Source of the DNA: Sinonovacula constricta
Taxonomy: Eukaryota > Mollusca > Bivalvia > Cardiida > Solecurtidae
DNA length: 64,000 nucleotides
Reading direction: 5' to 3'
Assembly: GCA_007844125.1 (NCBI GenBank)
Contig: CM017567.1
Coordinates: forward strand, 35,672,957 to 35,736,956
Position numbers and translations under genes: made by a program. Numbering within the stretch: position 1 is the first letter of the stretch; each line of letters starts with the position of its first letter. Shown piece by piece: positions 33,291 through 45,945 of the stretch. The notes beneath the pieces are model-generated. The model was not told where the DNA came from. It worked only from the letters and a program-made list of their open reading frames with translations, and ran no database searches.

Positions 33291-34765
33291 AAGTTACAGT
33301 ACAAAACTATTAGATGTTTTTGCCAGTGTTGAACATTCAATTATAATTAAATTAACGTTGCAAAAATTACTCTGGCCAAATTATGGATACAGTTCAACGA
33401 ATGTCAATCGGACTTTAAAAAAGCAAATGTTAAAAATTGTACAAAACAAAATTTACCTAGTACAAAAATGTATAAATCAACGATACAGTAATAAAGTAAA
33501 GGTAAACTGAACTCACTTCACCTTAAGCATCAACAAGAGAGCTTCATAATACTATCACTTACAAATCACAATGAAAAGGAATCTGTCACCCAAAACACAA
33601 AATGACGGAAGTTATATTTGACAATCTTGAAAGTAAATAAGTTCCACATCTAACGTAGATATTACGACAACTCCCTATAATTAGCTTCTAGCTAGCCAAA
33701 TATGTTTATATGTTTTATCCTGGGATTAAATAATCTCCATGTACATGTACGCAATGTTTTAACTTTTACGGAACACATTCTCAGTAGTGTAACACCAAAC
33801 TCAACACTTTGTCTTCCCGCACACAATCTGCGTAGCACGTGAAGACCTCCCCTAACTATCACAGTCACCAGTCCCTTGACACGTGTCGTCTGATTTCTTT
33901 ATATTCTGATAGATTTAGTTATGAAGGGATTATGAAGGGTAGAGAGTAAAATAAACGTTTATTAACTGTTCTTTAATATGACGTTTATTGTGATGGAATT
34001 AAAATATATGTATCTTAAATAGAATAGAATATCAGTGTAAAATAATGCGTAGGCAACGATGTAAAAGATTTAAATGACTTTACAACACTCCTTGTAAAAC
34101 GTGCACCTTTTTTCTGAACCCTAGATCTCCAAAAGCTAAAGAAATTTCTATAAAAAAAAAAACGTCACCAGATTCGTGCTCTGCACCCAAAATATCACCT
34201 GGTTAAAGAAATATCACATTGTCAAACTACACGTGTTTTATACAGCGGAACATTTATACTAACCAATATGACAGAATGGTTGAGCCACAAGTTCGGTTCT
34301 CCATACTAAAGCCTAAAAATGATATTTGATATTTATAAATATCTAACATCCATTTGTGTGATGAGTTAATGATAAACTAGCATTTCATTGGCCAATATAT
34401 TTAAGAGGGGGTGTCACTCATGATTAATAGAGAAAGTACTGCTAATAAGTGGCGGGGAGGAGGACAACGTGGATGAGGAGGAGGAGGTGGGGGCGGGGGA
34501 GGAGAGAGAGAGATTACTGAAGTAAGATAAACACCGACTTTGACATACATTCTAAAAGGAGGTTGGGTGTGTGGGCGCAGACAAACTCCCTTCCGCAAAA
34601 AGTACCTTAAGTTTATTTTAGCGGACAATTTCCCTAGTAAATATCACTGGATGGAATAAAGGTACTTCAAGAAAAAGAAAATGTAACAATACTGATAGGG
34701 TGAATTAATATCAAGCTAAGTATAAATATTGTCACTGTTTATAGAAAGTTTACATAAATATGAAG
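33291..34765. other. Unit 2 spacer between downstream element and TG tract
   Basis: Shared landmarks with unit 1: AATGACGGAAGTTATATTTG, TAACACCAAACTCAACACTT, GTCACTCATGATTAATAGAG and GGTTGGGTGTGTGGGCGCAG. No gene is supported. Confidence 0.5.
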
Positions 34766-34766
34766 A

Positions 34767-37700
34767 ATGTGTGTGTGTGTGTGTTGGTCTGTGTGTCTGT
34801 GTGTGTGCGTGTCTGTGTCTGTGTATGTGTGTGCGTGTGTGTGTGCGTGTGTCTGTGTCTGTGTATGTGCGTGTGTGTCTGTGTATGTGCGTGTGTGTGT
34901 GTCTGTGTATGTGTGTGTCTGTGTCTGTGTCTGTGTGTCTGTGTCTGTGTGTCTGTGTCTGTGTGTGTCTGTGTGTGTCTGTGTGTGTCTGTGTGTGTCT
35001 GTGTCTGTGTGTATGTGTGTCTGTGTCTGTGTGTCTGTGTGTGTCTGTGTCTGTGTGTATATGTGTGTGTCTGTGTGTCTGTGTCTGTGTGTGTATGTGT
35101 GTGTCTGTGTGTCTGTGTCTGTGTGTGTCTGTGTGTGTATGTGTGTCTGTGTATGTGTGTATGTGTGTGTCTGTGTGTCTGTGTCTGTGTGTGTATGTGT
35201 GTGTATGTGTGTCTGTGTATGTGTGTGTATGTGTGTGTATGTGTGTGTCTGTGTGTCTGTGTCTGTGTGTGTCTGTGTGTGTCTGTGTCTGTGTGTCTGT
35301 GTATGTGTGTGTATGTGTGTGTCTGTGTGTCTGTGTCTGTGTGTGTCTGTGTCTGTGTGTCTGTGTATGTGTGTGTATGTGTGTGTCTGTGTGTCTGTGT
35401 CTGTGTGTGTCTGTGTCTGTGTGTGTCTGTGTGTCTGTGTCTGTGTGTATGTGTGTCTGTGTCTGTGTGTGTCTGTGTCTGTGTGTGTCTGTGTCTGTGT
35501 GTCTGTGTCTGTGTGTGTATGTGTGTGTCTGTGTCTGTGTCTGTGTGTGTATGTGTGTGTCTGTGTGTCTGTGTCTGTGTGTATGTGTGTGTCTGTGTCT
35601 GTGTCTGTGTCTGTGTGTGTCTGTGTGTCTGTGTGTCTGTGTCTGTGTGTCTGTGTGTCTGTGTCTGTGTGTCTGTGTCTGTGTGTCTGTGTCTGTGTGT
35701 CTGTGTGTGTCTGTGTCTGTGTGTGTATGTGTGTCTGTGTCTGTGTGTGCGCGTGTTTGTGTGTGTGTGTGGTGTGTTGTGTGTAGTGCGCGCGTTGTGT
35801 GTGTTGTTGTCTGTGTGTGTGTCTGTGTGTGTGCGTGTCTGTGTATGTGTCTGTGTATGTGTGTGTGTGTGTGTGTCTGTGGCTATGTCTGTGTGTGTGC
35901 GTGTGTATGTGTGTCTGTGTATGTGTGTGTGCGTGTCTGTGTGTCTGTGTCTGTGCGTGTGCGTGTGTGTATCTGTGTCTGTGTATGTGTGTGTGTCTGT
36001 GTGTCTGTGTATGTGTCTGTGTGTGTATGTGTATATGTGTGTGTGTATGTGTGTGTGTATGTGTGTGTGCGTGTGTGTGTGTATGTGTGTATGTGTCTGT
36101 GTCTGTGTCTGTGTGTCTGTGTGTGTGTCTGTGTATGTGTCTGTGTCTGTGTCTGTGTCTGTGTCTGTGCATGTGTATATGTGTGTGTGTCTGTGTCTGT
36201 GTGTCTGTGTGTGTGCGTGTGTGTGTGTATGTGTGTCTGTGTCTGTGTATGTGTGTGTGTGCATGTGTGTGCGTGTCTGTGTATGTGTCTGTGTATGTGT
36301 GTGCGTGTGTGTGTGCGTGTGTCTGTGTCTGTGTATGTGCGTGTGTGTGTCTGTGTGTGTCTGTGTATGTTAGTTTGTTTGTGTGTGTGTGTGTCTATGA
36401 CTGTGTGTGTGCGTATGTATGGGTATCTGTGTCTGTGTATGTGTGTGTGTGTCTGTGTGTCTGTGTATGTGTCTGTGTATGTGTCTTTGTATGTGTATAT
36501 GTGTATGTGTCTGTGTCTGTGTGTCTGTGTATGTGTATGTGTGTGTGTGCATGTGTGTGCCTGAGTGTTTGTGTCTGTGTACGTGTATGTGTCTGTGTGT
36601 GCGCGTGTTTGTGTGTGTGTTTGTGTGTGTGTGCGCGTGTGTGTGTGTCTGTGTCTGTGTGTGTGTCTGTGTGTGTGTGTCTGTGTCTGTGTGTGTGTGT
36701 CTGTGTCTGTGTGTGCGCGTGTTTGTGTGTGTGTGTCTGTGTGTGTGTCTGTGTGTGTGCGTGTGTGTATGTGTCTGTGGTGTGTGTGTGGTGTGTCTGT
36801 GTCTATGTCTGTTGTGCGTTGTGATGTGTGTCTGTGTATGTGTGTGTGTCGTGTCTGTGTCTGTGTCTGTGCGTGTGCGTGTGTGTATCTGTGTCTGTGT
36901 ATGTGTGTGGTGTGTCTGTGTCTGTGTATGTGTCTGTGTATGTGTCTGTGTATGTGTCTGTGTATGTGTATATGTGTGTGTGTCGTCTGTGTGTCTGTGT
37001 ATGTGTGTGGCGTGTGTGTGGTGTGTGCCTGTGTTGTTAGTGTGTGTGTGGTGTATGTGTGTGCGTGCTGTGTATGTGTTGTGTATGTGTGTGTGTATGT
37101 GTGTGTGTGTATGTGGTGTCTGTGTCTGTGTGTGTATGTGTGTGTCTGTGTGTTTGTGTCTGTGTGTTGTCTGTGTCTGTGTTGTGTGTGTGCTGGTTGT
37201 GTGTGTGTGTATGTGTGTGGTGTGTGTGTGTCTGTTTGTTGTGTGTCTGTGTGTGTTGTGTGTGTGTGTGTGTTGTCTGTGTGTGTCTGTGTCTGTGTCT
37301 GGTGTCTGTGTCTGTGTGTGTATGTGTGTGTATGGTCTGGTTGTGTTGTATGTGTGGTGTATGTGTGTCTGTCTGTGTGTGTATGTGTGGTCTGTGTATG
37401 TGTCTGTGTCTGTGGTGTGTGTTGTGTCTGTGTGTGTGTCTGTGTGGTGTCTGTGTGTGTCTGTGTCTGTGTGTCTGTGTCTGTGTGTCTGTGTGTGTCT
37501 GTGTGTGTATGTGTGTCTGTGTCTGTGTGTGCGCGTGTTTGTGTGTGTGTGTGTGTGTTTGTGTGTGTGCGCGCGTGTGTGTGTGTGTGTGTCTGTGTGT
37601 GTGTGTGTGTGTGTGCGTGTCTGTGTATGTGTATGTGTATGTGTGTGTGTGTGTCTGTGTCTATGTCTGTGTGTGTGCGTGTGTATGTGTGTCTGTGTAT

Positions 37701-40700
37701 GTGTGTGTGCGTGTCTGTGTGTCTGTGTCTGTGCGTGTGCGTGTGTGTATCTGTGTCTGTGTATGTGTGTGTTGTCTGTGTGTCTGTGTATGTGTCTGGT
37801 GTGTATGTGTATATGTGTGTGTGTATGTGTGTGGTGTGTTGTGTGGGTGCTGTGGGTGTGTGTATGTGTGTTGGGTATGTGTCTGTGTCTGTGTCTGTTG
37901 TGTGTGTCTGTGTATGTGTATGTGTCTGTGTCTGTGTCTGTGTATGTGTATATGTGTGTGTTGTCTGTGTGTCTGTGTGTGTGAGTGGTGTGTGTATGTG
38001 TGTTTGTGTCTGTGTATGTGTGTGTGTGTGCATGTGTGTGTGTGTCTGTGTATGTGTATGTGTATGTGTGGCGTGTGTGTGTGCGTGTGTCTGTGTCTGT
38101 GTATGTGGTGTGTGTCTATGTGTGTCTGTGTATGTTAGTTTGTTTGTGTGCGTGTGTGTCTATGAATGTGTGTGTGCGTATGTATGTGTATCTGTGTGTC
38201 TGTGTATGGTGTGTGGTCTGTGTGTGTGTGGTCTGTGTGTCTGTGTTTTGTCTGTGTATGTGTCTTTGTATGTGTATATGTGTATGTGTCTGTGTCTGTG
38301 TGTCTGTGTATGTGTATGTGTGTGTGTGCATGTGTGTGCCTGAGTGTTTGTGTCTGTGTACGTGTATGTGTCTGTTGTGCGCGTGTTGTGGTGTGTGTTT
38401 GTGTGTGTGTGCGCGTGTGTGTGTGTCTGTGTCTGTGTGTGTGTCTGTGTGTGTGTGTCTGTGTCTGTGTGTGTGTGTCTGTGTCTGTGTGTGCGCGTGT
38501 TTGTGTGTGTGTGTCTGTGTGTGTGTCTGTGTGTGTGCGTGTCTGTGTATGTGTCTGTGTATGTGTGTGTGTGTCTGTGTCTATGTCTGTGTGTGTGCGT
38601 GTGTATGTGTGTCTGTGTATGTGTGTGTGCGTGTATGTGTGTCTGTGTCTGTGCGTGTGCGTGTGTGTATCTGTGTGTGTGTATGTGTGTGTGTCTGTGT
38701 GTCTGTGTATGTGTCTGTGTATGTGTCTGTGTATGTGTCTGTGTATGTGTATATGTGTGTGTCTGTGTCCTGTGTGTCTGTGCATGTGTGTTGTGCGTGT
38801 GTGTGTGTATGTGGTGTCTGTGTCTGTGTATGTGTGTGGTGTGCATGTGTGTGCGTGTCTGTGTATGTGTCTGTGTATTTGTGGTGCGTGTGTGTGTGTG
38901 CGTTGTGTCTGTGTCTGTGTATGTGCGTGTGTGTGTCTGTGTGTGTCTGTGTATGTTAGTTTGTTTGTGTGCGTGTGTGTCTGTGTCTATGACTGTGTAT
39001 GTGCGTATGTATGTGTGTCTGTGTCTGTGTATGTGTGTGCGTGTCTGTGTCTGTGTGACTGTGTCTGTGTGTGTGCGTGTGCGTGTGTGTATCTGTGTCT
39101 GTGTATGTGGGTGTGTCTGTGTGTGTGTCTGTGTGTCTGTGTATGTGTCTGTGTATGTGTCTTTGTATGTGTATATGTGTCTGTGTGTGCGTGTGTGTGT
39201 GTCTGTGTCTGTGTATGTGTGTGTGTGTGTGCATGTGTGTGCCTGAGTGTGTGTGTCTGTGTACGTGTATGTGGGTGTGTGTGCGCGTGTGTGTCTGTGT
39301 CTGTGTGTGTCTGTGTGTCTGTGTATGTGTGTGTGCTTGTGTGTGTGTGTCTGTGTCTGCGTGCCTGTGTCTGTGTATGTGTGCGTGTGTGTGCGTGTGT
39401 GTGTGCGTGTGTGTGTGTCTGTGTCTGTGTATGTGTGTGTGTGCGTATGTGTGTGTCTGTGTCTGTGTTTGTGCGTGTGTGCGTGTCTGTGTGTGTGTCT
39501 GTGTGTCTGTGTGTCTGTGTGTCTGTGTTTGTGTATGTGTGTGTGCGTGTGCGTGTGTGTGTCTCTGTCTGTGTATGTACATGTGTGTGTGTCTGTGTGT
39601 GTGTATGTGTGTTTGTTTGTGTCTGTGTGTGTTTGTGTCTGTATGTGTGTCTGTGTGTGTGTCTGTGTGTATGTGTGTGTGCGTGTGTGTGTCTGTGTAT
39701 GTGTGTCTGTGTCTGTGTATGTGCGTGTGTGTCTGTGTCTGTGTGTGTCTGTGTATGTGTATGTGCGTGTGTGTGTCTATGTCTGCGTGTCTGTGTCTGT
39801 GTGCGTGTGCGTGTGTGTATCTGTGTGTGTGTATGTGTGTGTGTCTGTGTGTCTGTGTATGTGTCTGTGTATGTGTCTGTGTATGTGTCTGTGTATGTGT
39901 ATATGTGTGTGTCTGTGTCTGTGTGTCTGTGCATGTGTGTGTGCGTGTGTGTGTGTATGTGTGTCTGTGTCTGTGTATGTGTGTGTGTGCATGTGTGTGC
40001 GTGTCTGTGTATGTGTCTGTGTATTTGTGTGCGTGTGTGTGTGTGCGTGTGTCTGTGTCTGTGTATGTGCGTGTGTGTGTCTGTGTGTGTCTGTGTATGT
40101 TAGTTTGTTTGTGTGCGTGTGTGTCTGTGTCTATGACTGTGTATGTGCGTATGTATGTGTGTCTGTGTCTGTGTATGTGTGTGCGTGTCTGTGTCTGTGT
40201 GACTGTGTCTGTGTGTGTGCGTGTGCGTGTGTGTATCTGTGTCTGTGTATGTGTGTGTGTCTGTGTGTGTGTCTGTGTGTCTGTGTATGTGTCTGTGTAT
40301 GTGTCTTTGTATGTGTATATGTGTCTGTGTGTGCGTGTGTGTGTGTCTGTGTCTGTGTATGTGTGTGTGTGTGTGCATGTGTGTGCCTGAGTGTGTGTGT
40401 CTGTGTACGTGTATGTGGGTGTGTGTGCGCGTGTGTGTCTGTGTCTGTGTGTGTCTGGTGTGTCTTGTGTATGTGTGTGTGCTTGTGTGTTTGTGTGTCT
40501 GTGTCTGCGTGCCTTGTGTCTGTTATGTGTGCGTGTGTGTGCGTAGTGTGTGTCTTCGTGGTGTGTGTCTGTGTCTGTGTATGTGTGTGTGTGCAGTATA
40601 TGTGTGTGTTCTGTGTCTGTGTTTGTGCGTGTGTGCCGTTGTTCTGTGTGTGTGTATGCTGTGTGCTGGTGTTGTCTGTGTGTCTGTGTTTGTGTTGAGT

Positions 40701-42083
40701 GATGTGTGGCGTTGATGTCGTGTGTCGTGTCTCTGGTCTGTGTATGTACATGTGTTGGTGTCTGTGTGTGTGTTATGTGTGGTTTGTTTGTGTTCTTATG
40801 TGTGTGTGCGTGTGTTGTCTGTGTATGTGTGTCTGTGTCTGTGTATGTGCGTGTGTGTCTGTGTCTGTGTGTGTCTGTGTATGTGTATGTGCGTGTGTGT
40901 GTCTATGTCTGCGTGTCTGTGTCTGTGTGCGTGTGCGTGTCTGTGTCTGTGTATGTGTGTCTATGTCTGTGTTTTTATTCGTGTTTGCGTGTCTGTGTGT
41001 AGGTGTCTGTGTGTCTGTGTGTGTGTGTGTGTGTGTCTCTGTCTGTGTATGTGTGTCTGTGTTTGTGTATGTGTGTGTGCATGTGTGTGTGAGTGTCTGT
41101 GTCTGTTTATGTACGTGTGTGTGTCTCTCTGTGTGTCTGTGTGTCTGTGTCTATGTATGTTTCTCTGTGTGTGTCTGTGTGTGTTTGTGTCTGTGTGTGT
41201 CTGTGTGTGTCTGTGTGTGTGTCTGTGTGTGTGTGTCTGTTTGTCTGTGTCTGTGTGTGTCTATGTATATCTCTGTGTGTCTGTGTCTGTGTGTGTTTGC
41301 GTATGTATGTGTGTGTCTGTGTGTGTCTCTGTGTGTGTCTGTGTGTGTGTCCGTGTCTGTCTGTGTTTGTGTGTGTCTGTGTGTGTCTGTGTGTGTTTGT
41401 CCCTGTCTGTGTGTCTGTGTGTATGTGTTTGTGCGTGTGTGTATGTGTGTGTGTGTGTGTCTGTGTCTGTGTATGTATGTCTGTGTCTGTGTATGTGTGT
41501 GTCTTTGTCTGTGTGTGTCGTGTGTCTGTGTATTTGTGTGTGCGTGTGTGTGTGTGTTTATGTCTGCGTGTCTGTGTATGGGTGCGTGTGTGTGTGTGCG
41601 CGTGTGTAAGTGTCTGTGTCTCTGTATGTGTGTCTGTGTCTGTGTCTATGCGTGTTTGCGTGTCTGTGTCTGTGTCTGTGTGTGTATGTGTGTGTGTCTG
41701 TGTGTGTCTGTGTGTCTTTGTGTCTGTGTCTGTGTCTATGTATGTCTCTGTGTGTGTGTCTGTGTGTGTTTGTGTCTGTGTGTGTGGCTGTGTGTGTGTC
41801 TGTGTGTGTGTCCGTGTGTGTGTCTGTGTCTGTGTATCTGTGTCTGTGTGTGTCTATATATGTCTGTGTGTGTGTCTGTGTGTTTGCGTCTGTGTGTGTG
41901 TCTGTGTGTGTCTGTGTGTGTCTGTGTGTATCTGTGTGTGTCTGTCCATGTCTGTGTGTCTGTGTGTGTGTGTGTGTGTGTGTGTCTGTGTCTGTCTGTG
42001 TATGTGTGTGTATGTGCGTGTGTGTGTGTCTGTCTGTCTGCGTGTGTGTGTGTTTTTGTGCGTCTGTGTGTGTCTGTGTGTTT
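34767..42083 (+). repeat. Giant (TG)n-type compound repeat, about 7.3 kb, unit 2
   Basis: Nearly the whole interval is TG interrupted by TC, TA and GC dinucleotides, chiefly TGTGTC/TGTATG/TGTGCG combinations. Higher-order copies are visible: 'TTAGTTTGTTTGTGTG' near 36370, 38135, 38957 and 40102; 'GTGTGCCTGAGTGT' near 36555, 38335, 39238 and 40384. All six-frame openings here (up to 716 codons, Cys/Val or His/Thr-rich) follow from the lack of stops in the repeat and are not genes. From about 36.77 to 38.0, 38.2 to 38.9 and 40.45 to 40.8 kb the dinucleotide phase slips often (TGTGGTGTG, TGTTGTC). Confidence 0.97.
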
Positions 42084-42289
42084 TTTTTTTGCTATAATTT
42101 ATAATCTGCATTGTAGTTTTTTGTTGTTGTTGTTTTGTTTATTTTCTTTTGTTATTGTTGTTTTTTGGAGTAATTTGTTGAAATAATTTTTGAGTAGACT
42201 GGTAAAATAAGCAACTAAGCGGTGAAGAAATAAGACACATTCTAAATCAAATGAATTTTCCATAAATTAAATAAATTACCGATCCAAAT

Positions 42290-42720
42290 ATAACAAAGCG
42301 AAAAGTCGAAATAAATGCATTCCTAAAAAAGCCTTCGGCAAAGCAACAAATAATTCTTATTGACATGTAATGTTATATATAAAGGTATGTATGTTCCCTG
42401 GTTACTTTCTGAAGGAAATGCCGAAGTTCATATTTAATTAACAGCGCACATGTTTTGGTTGAAAAAATGGACTCTTGATCCGTTAGTCCTGGGTTCAAAC
42501 CACAAACTTGGCACGAGACGTTAGTCTTTGAGAAAAGCTCTTTACTGTGCATTGCTCCATGTAGTTAATACCTGAGTACTGGTTCTGCCCAGGAACTGAG
42601 CTAAAGGACCATAATGGAAATAATGGTTAAGGCCTCTTTCTTGTGTTGTCTTTGAAAGTAACCTGAATGACCCCAGTGCTCTTCCAATAACGTCACAGGC
42701 ACGTTTGTAGGATCTTTGTT
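42290..42720 (+). mobile_element. tRNA-like SINE-derived segment after the TG tract, unit 2
   Basis: Same as 24240-24665: AATATAACAAAGCGAAAAGT, then CCTGGGTTCAAACCAC and GGCACGAGACG. It ends near a short TCTGGTCTGGTCTGG run. Confidence 0.5.
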
Positions 42721-43056
42721 CTGGTCTGGTCTGGTCTGTAATAGAGATAAAAAGTAAATATTTTATTGTAAAAACAATTTATTATTTGTGTGTGTGTAGT
42801 TGTTTCTTTTGTTAATTAACTATAGAGATAAAGATGTAGGCTTAGTTCCGCGTCCTTAGTTACGGCTGGTAAGAATTAAGAGTTATTACCTTTCAATGGA
42901 GAAACTTAATGACAAACCGCTAAATTACAGCATAGTTAAGACACCATGTTATGTGTCTTAAACACAGAATGTGTAACGACACTAGTATTTTCATTCTTTT
43001 GTCAGCTATCATCAACCATTTAAAGATGATGTCTGATAGTTCAGACACACATTTAT

Positions 43057-43957
43057 CAAATAACTAGGGAAGTCAAGGGATACTAAATTTGGTATCCGGA
43101 TATCCGTCGAACGATCCGATCGGATATCCGGATATAAATCTTAGTTAATTCTGATGTTGCAGTCGGATGTGTGCGGGGTTACTAACGTTTCCATTGACAT
43201 ACGCTCTACGCTGCAGTAATTACATTTTGCGTTGGATTTGTCTACGGACCTCACAAAATGTCGCCAATCATTAGACTGAATTTTGGAAGGCATAACTTAT
43301 GATTTGTTTAGGAAGTGGATGTGAAAAAGTCAAGTTCACCGTGATCGAATGAAAGCATAATAAATTCATCAATTCATTTATACAATCCAAACGGACTTAA
43401 TTAAACATGAGTAACTGATCTTTGCCGACAAACCTGTCAATTGTCTACATAATTGTAGCTCTATCTCTTCTTAATAAAGAAGAACAAACTAAATTAAAGA
43501 TAATAATCCTTAATCAAAATGGATAAGTTATAGCTTCAAACAATGGCTGTTAATTGGCAAATTATTTTACATAAGCTTTAGCACATTTTTTAAACTGTGA
43601 AGTTCATCAACAAAATAAAGGTAGTTTTCGCTAAACAAAATGGATCAGTAGAAGCTTCAAACGTTGGCGGTTAATTAGCATGTTATTATACATACCATCA
43701 TGCTTTAGCACATTTCTAAAACTGTGAAGCTAAATATACGATACTGCGTGTCACCACCTGTCGATAATCCGTTACACCTGCGTATGCGTGACATGGCAGC
43801 AGAAAGATAACTTAGCAAAATGGCCAAAAATTTAATTAAATGTTTAAAATTTTACATTTTTCAAGCGAATATCCGGATACCAAAGTCGATTCGGATATCC
43901 GATGATTCGAACGGATATCCAGATATCCGGATATCCGTTGACATCCCTACAAATAAC
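43057..43957. mobile_element. Non-autonomous hAT-type element (885 bp) with 8-bp target duplication
   Basis: The element is 43065-43949, flanked by exact 8-bp direct repeats CAAATAAC at 43057-43064 and 43950-43957. Termini are TAGGGAAGTCAAGGGATA and, as reverse complement of the right end, TAGGGATGTCAACGGATA. Both subterminal regions carry repeated GGATATCCGGATATCCG-type palindromes, likely transposase-binding sites by analogy with hAT elements. There is no transposase frame. Units 1 and 4 show the uninterrupted site near 25011 and 59580. Confidence 0.85.
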
Positions 43958-44819
43958 GGTCCTACAGAATGCTGATCATTGATATTTTCCTAGTTCTGTG
44001 CGAACAGTGATGCATACATCCTCACACGGCAATGCAAGTGAAATTTAATGTCTAATTGTTACATTTGTATTTGCGTTTGTTTTCAAACCATGTTTGGTTT
44101 GTGAATTAATTTTCTTTTGAAAGTGTCAAAGGGAAATAACATTGATTAACATCTGAATATTGCAATTCGGGTTTTTTTCCCTTCAAATAAGTGCCAACCT
44201 TTAAATCTAAACGGGCCGTTCTGACAACTTCCGTCGGATCATGGTAGAAGAATACATAATATTAACACAAAAACTTATACAAAAGAAATACAGCAACGAG
44301 TATTAGTGTAACTTGGTATTCAAGGGCGTAGCTAGGCCTGGTATAATATGCACGCCTGGCCGCTGGGTGGCGGGGGCGGGGGGAGGGGAGGTATTGCGAT
44401 AATCACTTATACATTGTTATCTTTTCGTGAATATTTACAATGTCTTTAAATGTGTCAGACATCCATCCTGCTGTGTCGTATACCAAGTATGTTTAAAGGT
44501 GAGGTTAAAGACTTATGTCGAACAATAAAAGAATATTTTAGAAGATAATAGAAGTGGTGCGGTAAAACCAAGTAACCAGTTTAAGTGTCATTTTCAGAAG
44601 AGCCATATTGATCATGACTTATACTGTGTAACAATTGAGATAGTGTTCAAAACGGATACCACCTCTAATAGCATTTTAAATGGTAATTTATTTATCCAGT
44701 CTAATCGATTATACATAACACATGCATGTTAACATGGCGTCTTGAATGCAAGTTGTTTCATATTTTTAAATTTTAAAGATTTTAGCTGGAAAAGGTCCAC
44801 GGATAAACATCGTGGAAAT

Positions 44820-44821
<2 letters not shown>

Positions 44822-44867
<46 letters not shown>

Positions 44868-44880
44868 GTGTCTCTCTTTC
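44822..44880 (+). repeat. (TC)n microsatellite, unit 3
   Basis: A pure CT run of about 39 nt, then TTTCTCTGTGTCTCTC. Confidence 0.95.
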
Positions 44881-45418
44881 TGAAAGTAAAATAGCCGAGT
44901 GATCAAAATGTGTAAGAGAGTTACGGTTCGTAAGGCAAACGTACATAATGAAAGAAAGAGAGAAAGAGACGGGATTTCTTAATACGGTTAAATAAAATGA
45001 ACAGTTAAATAAAGAATATTTACTTTCATTTGATCTCCTTAAATGTCATTTCTATGAAAATCAAATTCTAAAAGTGCAGCGTTACAAATATTGCATTAAA
45101 GCAACATCCTTTACCGGTGGAAGAAGACACAGCCTGGGTAGAACCACCAGCGTCCGGTAGTTGGATCTGTTATCGGAAAAAAACATACCAATTCTGAATA
45201 ATGTTAGCAATGCTGACATGCAAAAGTGATAAATTAGAACTGAATTCTTTTATCAATAAGGAATCGAATGTATGCTGGTGGTCTGCCATAGCAAATGAAA
45301 CCAACAAGTTCTATTCTGTTCTATATTGCGAGACCCACAAAGGTGCGAAATTACTTTGACGTCACCTTTTGAAAATGGGTAGGGATTAAATATTAGTTCC
45401 AAATTTTCGCTAATGTAT

Positions 45419-45494
45419 CACCTCCATAGCGCAGTGGTTAGTGCATCTGACTGGCGATACAGAAAGTCGTTGGCTCGAATCCCACCAGCGTCAC
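45419..45494 (+). mobile_element. tRNA-like SINE head, unit 3
   Basis: A-box TAGCGCAGTGG. The B-box carries a T-to-C change (GGCTCGAATCC) that the other units lack, so this copy is more decayed. Confidence 0.65.
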
Positions 45495-45544
45495 TTGTGG
45501 GTGTTGTCCGTTGAGTAAACGACAGGTAAGTGTGAGGTAAGTGT

Positions 45545-45945
45545 AAGATGGTTGAGAGAATGAGTGAGTGGGTGCGGGTGGGTGTGAGAGTGTGGTGAGG
45601 GTGGGTGTGAGAGTGTGGTGAGTGGGTGAGGGTGGGTGGATGTGAGAGTGTAGTGTGAGAGTCAGGGTGGTGAGAGAGTGAGTGGGTGAGGGTGGGTGTG
45701 AAAGTCAGGGTGGTGAGTGAGTGGGTGAGGGTGGGTGTGAGAGTCAGGGTGGTGAGAGTGTGGGTGAGACGTGAGTGTCTGGGTCATGGTGGTGAGTATG
45801 GGTCAAGGTGGGTGTGAGAGTGTAGGTGTGCGTATGTGTGGGAATTTGATGTGTGTGGGTGTGAGAGCTTGAGTGGATGTGCGTGTGGTGTGGGAAGGTG
45901 TTAAAGTTGGAGTATGTGAGAGTGTGGTTGTAAATATAAGAGCGT
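45545..45945 (+). repeat. GTGAG minisatellite, unit 3
   Basis: Same motif family as 28255-28715, with a different number and order of units. The CTCAC-rich partner block is missing; sequence passes directly to TAGCTTAGTTGGTTATTG near 46005. Confidence 0.85.

Larger units (their letters stand above)
25618..44090 (+). repeat. Array unit 2 (about 18.5 kb, expanded by a 7.3-kb TG tract)
   Basis: It starts at TGACAGAATAGACAGAATGA and includes the (GAAA)n tract, upstream TTAA element, (TC)n, tRNA-like head with GTGAG minisatellite, CRE cluster, gene copy 2, downstream TTAA element in opposite orientation, TG tract, and an hAT insertion. Its right end (about 44085-44096) is joined out of register to a point equivalent to about 26785. 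Confidence 0.8.

Noticed and set aside
34739..42186. Open frames of 300-716 codons on both strands in the TG tract (Cys/Val-rich or His/Thr-rich)
   Set aside because: TG repeats with TC/TA/GC interruptions contain no stop codons in most frames. All six frames are open and the compositions are those of the repeat.
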